Of a DNA stretch of 5,498 bases, positions 4,346-5,498 are shown in pieces; the stretch's first letter is position 1; the number at the start of each line of letters is the position of its first letter. The notes below the pieces were generated by a model. It was given only the letters and a program-made list of their open reading frames with translations, searched no databases and was not told where the DNA came from. This DNA comes from JAIPGX01 sp041650475 (GTDB lineage Bacteria; Babelota; Babeliae; Babelales; UASB340). Both the position numbers and the translations under genes were made by a program. The stretch covers positions 1 to 5,498 of the forward strand of contig JBAZLD010000033.1 of NCBI GenBank assembly GCA_041650475.1, written 5' to 3'.

Positions 4346-5498
4346 AATTTTTGAAATGGTTAAAAAAATCTACCGGCTAAGAGCGGACGAGGAACGCTTT
4401 GTCCCTGGAGTGACACATATTCCTTATGCGGGCAGGGTCTATGATCAAAACGAGATGATCGCGCTTGTAGATTCTTCCCTCGATTTTTGGTTGACGTTAG
4501 GCAGGTACGGCGGGCAATTTGTCAAAGATCTGGCGGCTTATTTGAAATGTCGCCATGTCGTTTTGGCAAACTCCGGTTCTTCGGCCAATTTGCTGGCCGT
4601 ATCTTCCCTGACGTCTCCTTTGCTCATGGAGAGACGGCTGAAGCCCGGCGATGAGGTTTTAACCCTTGCGGCCGCCTTTCCGACAACCGTTGGACCCATC
4701 GTTCAGAATCAACTCGTCCCTGTTTTTTTAGACGTGGCCCTGGGAACGTATAATGTCGACCCGGGCTTGATAGAGAAGGCTATCGGTAAAAAAACGCGCG
4801 CCATCTTCATGGCCCATACTCTTGGCAATCCTTTTGATGTCGAAGCGATCCTGGCTATCGCGAAGAAGCACCGTCTTTTTTTGATTGAGGACGCTTGCGA
4901 TGCCCTGGGAGCTGCCTATGACGGCAAACCGGTGGGGACATTTGGCGATATGGGAACATTGAGTTTCTATCCGGCCCACCATATAACGACGGGCGAGGGC
5001 GGGGCCGTTGTGACCAATAACAAGCTTTTTAAAAGAATCCTTGAGTCCTTTCGCGATTGGGGAAGAGATTGCTGGTGTGCGCCCGGAGAGGATGACACAT
5101 GCGGCCGCCGTTTCCAATGGACGCTGGGATCATTGCCTAAGGGATACGATCACAAATACATTTATTCCCATATAGGCTATAATCTCAAGCCTGTGGATAT
5201 GGCCGCGGCTGTCGGTGTTGCGCAACTCAAAAAACTCCCGGCATTTATTCGTTCAAGGCAAGAGAATTTTACACAGATATACGAAGAATTGAAAAAGTAC
5301 GAAGAATATCTGATTTTGCCTCAGGCCGTCAAAAGGGCCCAACCGAGCTGGTTTGGTTTCATGATCGGCGTGAGAGACAATGCGCCCTTCGCCAAAGACG
5401 ATCTTGTTCGTTATCTTGAAAAGAACCACATCGCGACCAGGCCGTTATTTGCCGGCAATATCCTGCGCCACCCGGCCTTTGAAAAGATTCCCCACCGG
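4314..5498 (+). CDS. rfbH: CDP-4-dehydro-6-deoxyglucose 3-dehydrase (E1, RfbH/DdhC), 3'-truncated by window edge
   Basis: An open frame of 395 codons with no stop before the window end; the family is about 437 residues, so roughly 40 C-terminal residues lie outside. It belongs to the DegT/DnrJ/EryC1/StrS aminotransferase fold family but is a dehydrase. Fold-typical elements are NSGSSANLLAV (86-96, phosphate-binding loop) and IEDACDALGAAYDG (191-204, D193 facing the PLP pyridine nitrogen). In SFYPAHHITTGEGG (217-230) the PLP-anchoring lysine is replaced by H222, equivalent to His220 of Yersinia E1, the catalytic base. Cysteines C195, C253, C255 and C263 give exactly C-x57-C-x1-C-x7-C, the published [2Fe-2S] ligand pattern. 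Using pyridoxamine phosphate, E1 removes the C-3 hydroxyl of CDP-4-keto-6-deoxyglucose to give the glucoseen intermediate. This is then reduced with electrons from an E3 iron-sulfur flavoprotein to CDP-4-keto-3,6-dideoxyglucose, the precursor of paratose, abequose, tyvelose and ascarylose. The family assignment is very strong. E3 is not in the window. Confidence 0.93.
   Translation, partial: MNDQEKRLRAKIFEMVKKIYRLRADEERFVPGVTHIPYAGRVYDQNEMIALVDSSLDFWLTLGRYGGQFVKDLAAYLKCRHVVLANSGSSANLLAVSSLTSPLLMERRLKPGDEVLTLAAAFPTTVGPIVQNQLVPVFLDVALGTYNVDPGLIEKAIGKKTRAIFMAHTLGNPFDVEAILAIAKKHRLFLIEDACDALGAAYDGKPVGTFGDMGTLSFYPAHHITTGEGGAVVTNNKLFKRILESFRDWGRDCWCAPGEDDTCGRRFQWTLGSLPKGYDHKYIYSHIGYNLKPVDMAAAVGVAQLKKLPAFIRSRQENFTQIYEELKKYEEYLILPQAVKRAQPSWFGFMIGVRDNAPFAKDDLVRYLEKNHIATRPLFAGNILRHPAFEKIPHR

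Noticed and set aside
4728..5117. A 129-codon open frame on the - strand opposite rfbH
   Set aside because: It covers the strongly conserved E1 active-site and iron-sulfur region of the opposite strand, so its openness is a by-product of that codon use.
4314..5498. Sugar aminotransferase of the DegT/ArnB type as an alternative call for the last gene
   Set aside because: The PLP lysine is replaced by histidine (H222) and the four [2Fe-2S] cysteines are present with exact spacing, which marks the E1 dehydrase. ColD also has the histidine but lacks the iron-sulfur cluster.

Overview
The window reads as one strand of a surface-glycan (O-antigen, capsule or similar polysaccharide) biosynthesis cluster from a bacterium, probably Gram-negative. 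Five coding regions lie head to tail on the + strand. Spacing is tight: 6 nt, 3 nt, 54 nt and a 32-nt overlap, which looks like one transcription unit entered and left in mid-operon. I see no tRNA, rRNA, CRISPR array, insertion sequence, terminator or convincing promoter. The sequence is of intermediate G+C and no gene pins down a taxon. The mix of a DPM-like glycosyltransferase/methyltransferase fusion, a radical SAM enzyme and RfbH is the kind of set seen in environmental Gram-negatives (for example Omnitrophota- or Desulfobacterota-like genomes), but that placement is a weak guess.

Layout. 20-1285: a two-domain protein with an N-terminal family 2 (polyprenyl-phosphate-sugar-synthase-like) glycosyltransferase and a C-terminal class I SAM-dependent methyltransferase. 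1292-2347: a radical SAM enzyme with a CxxxCxxC cluster motif and a partial SPASM/twitch-like C-terminus. 2351-3292: a class I methyltransferase with an N-terminal four-cysteine zinc-ribbon-like module and a C-terminal hydrophobic segment. 3347-4345: an extended-SDR NAD-dependent sugar-nucleotide dehydratase, best read as a divergent CDP-glucose 4,6-dehydratase (RfbG/DdhB-like). 4314 to the window edge: CDP-4-dehydro-6-deoxyglucose 3-dehydrase (RfbH/DdhC, 'E1'), cut off by the window end after 395 codons.

How they may work together. The last two genes give the core of the CDP-3,6-dideoxyhexose route: CDP-glucose to CDP-4-keto-6-deoxyglucose, then C-3 dehydration by the PLP/[2Fe-2S] enzyme. 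The RfbH assignment is very strong, because the PLP lysine is replaced by histidine and all four cluster cysteines have the exact published spacing. The first three genes carry three SAM-using domains and one glycosyl transfer domain. They suggest that a glycan or lipid-linked sugar is further methylated or radically modified, but their substrates cannot be read from sequence. Glucose-1-phosphate cytidylyltransferase (RfbF), the E3 reductase partner of E1, and any 4-ketoreductase, epimerase, flippase or polymerase are not in the window and would be expected just outside it.
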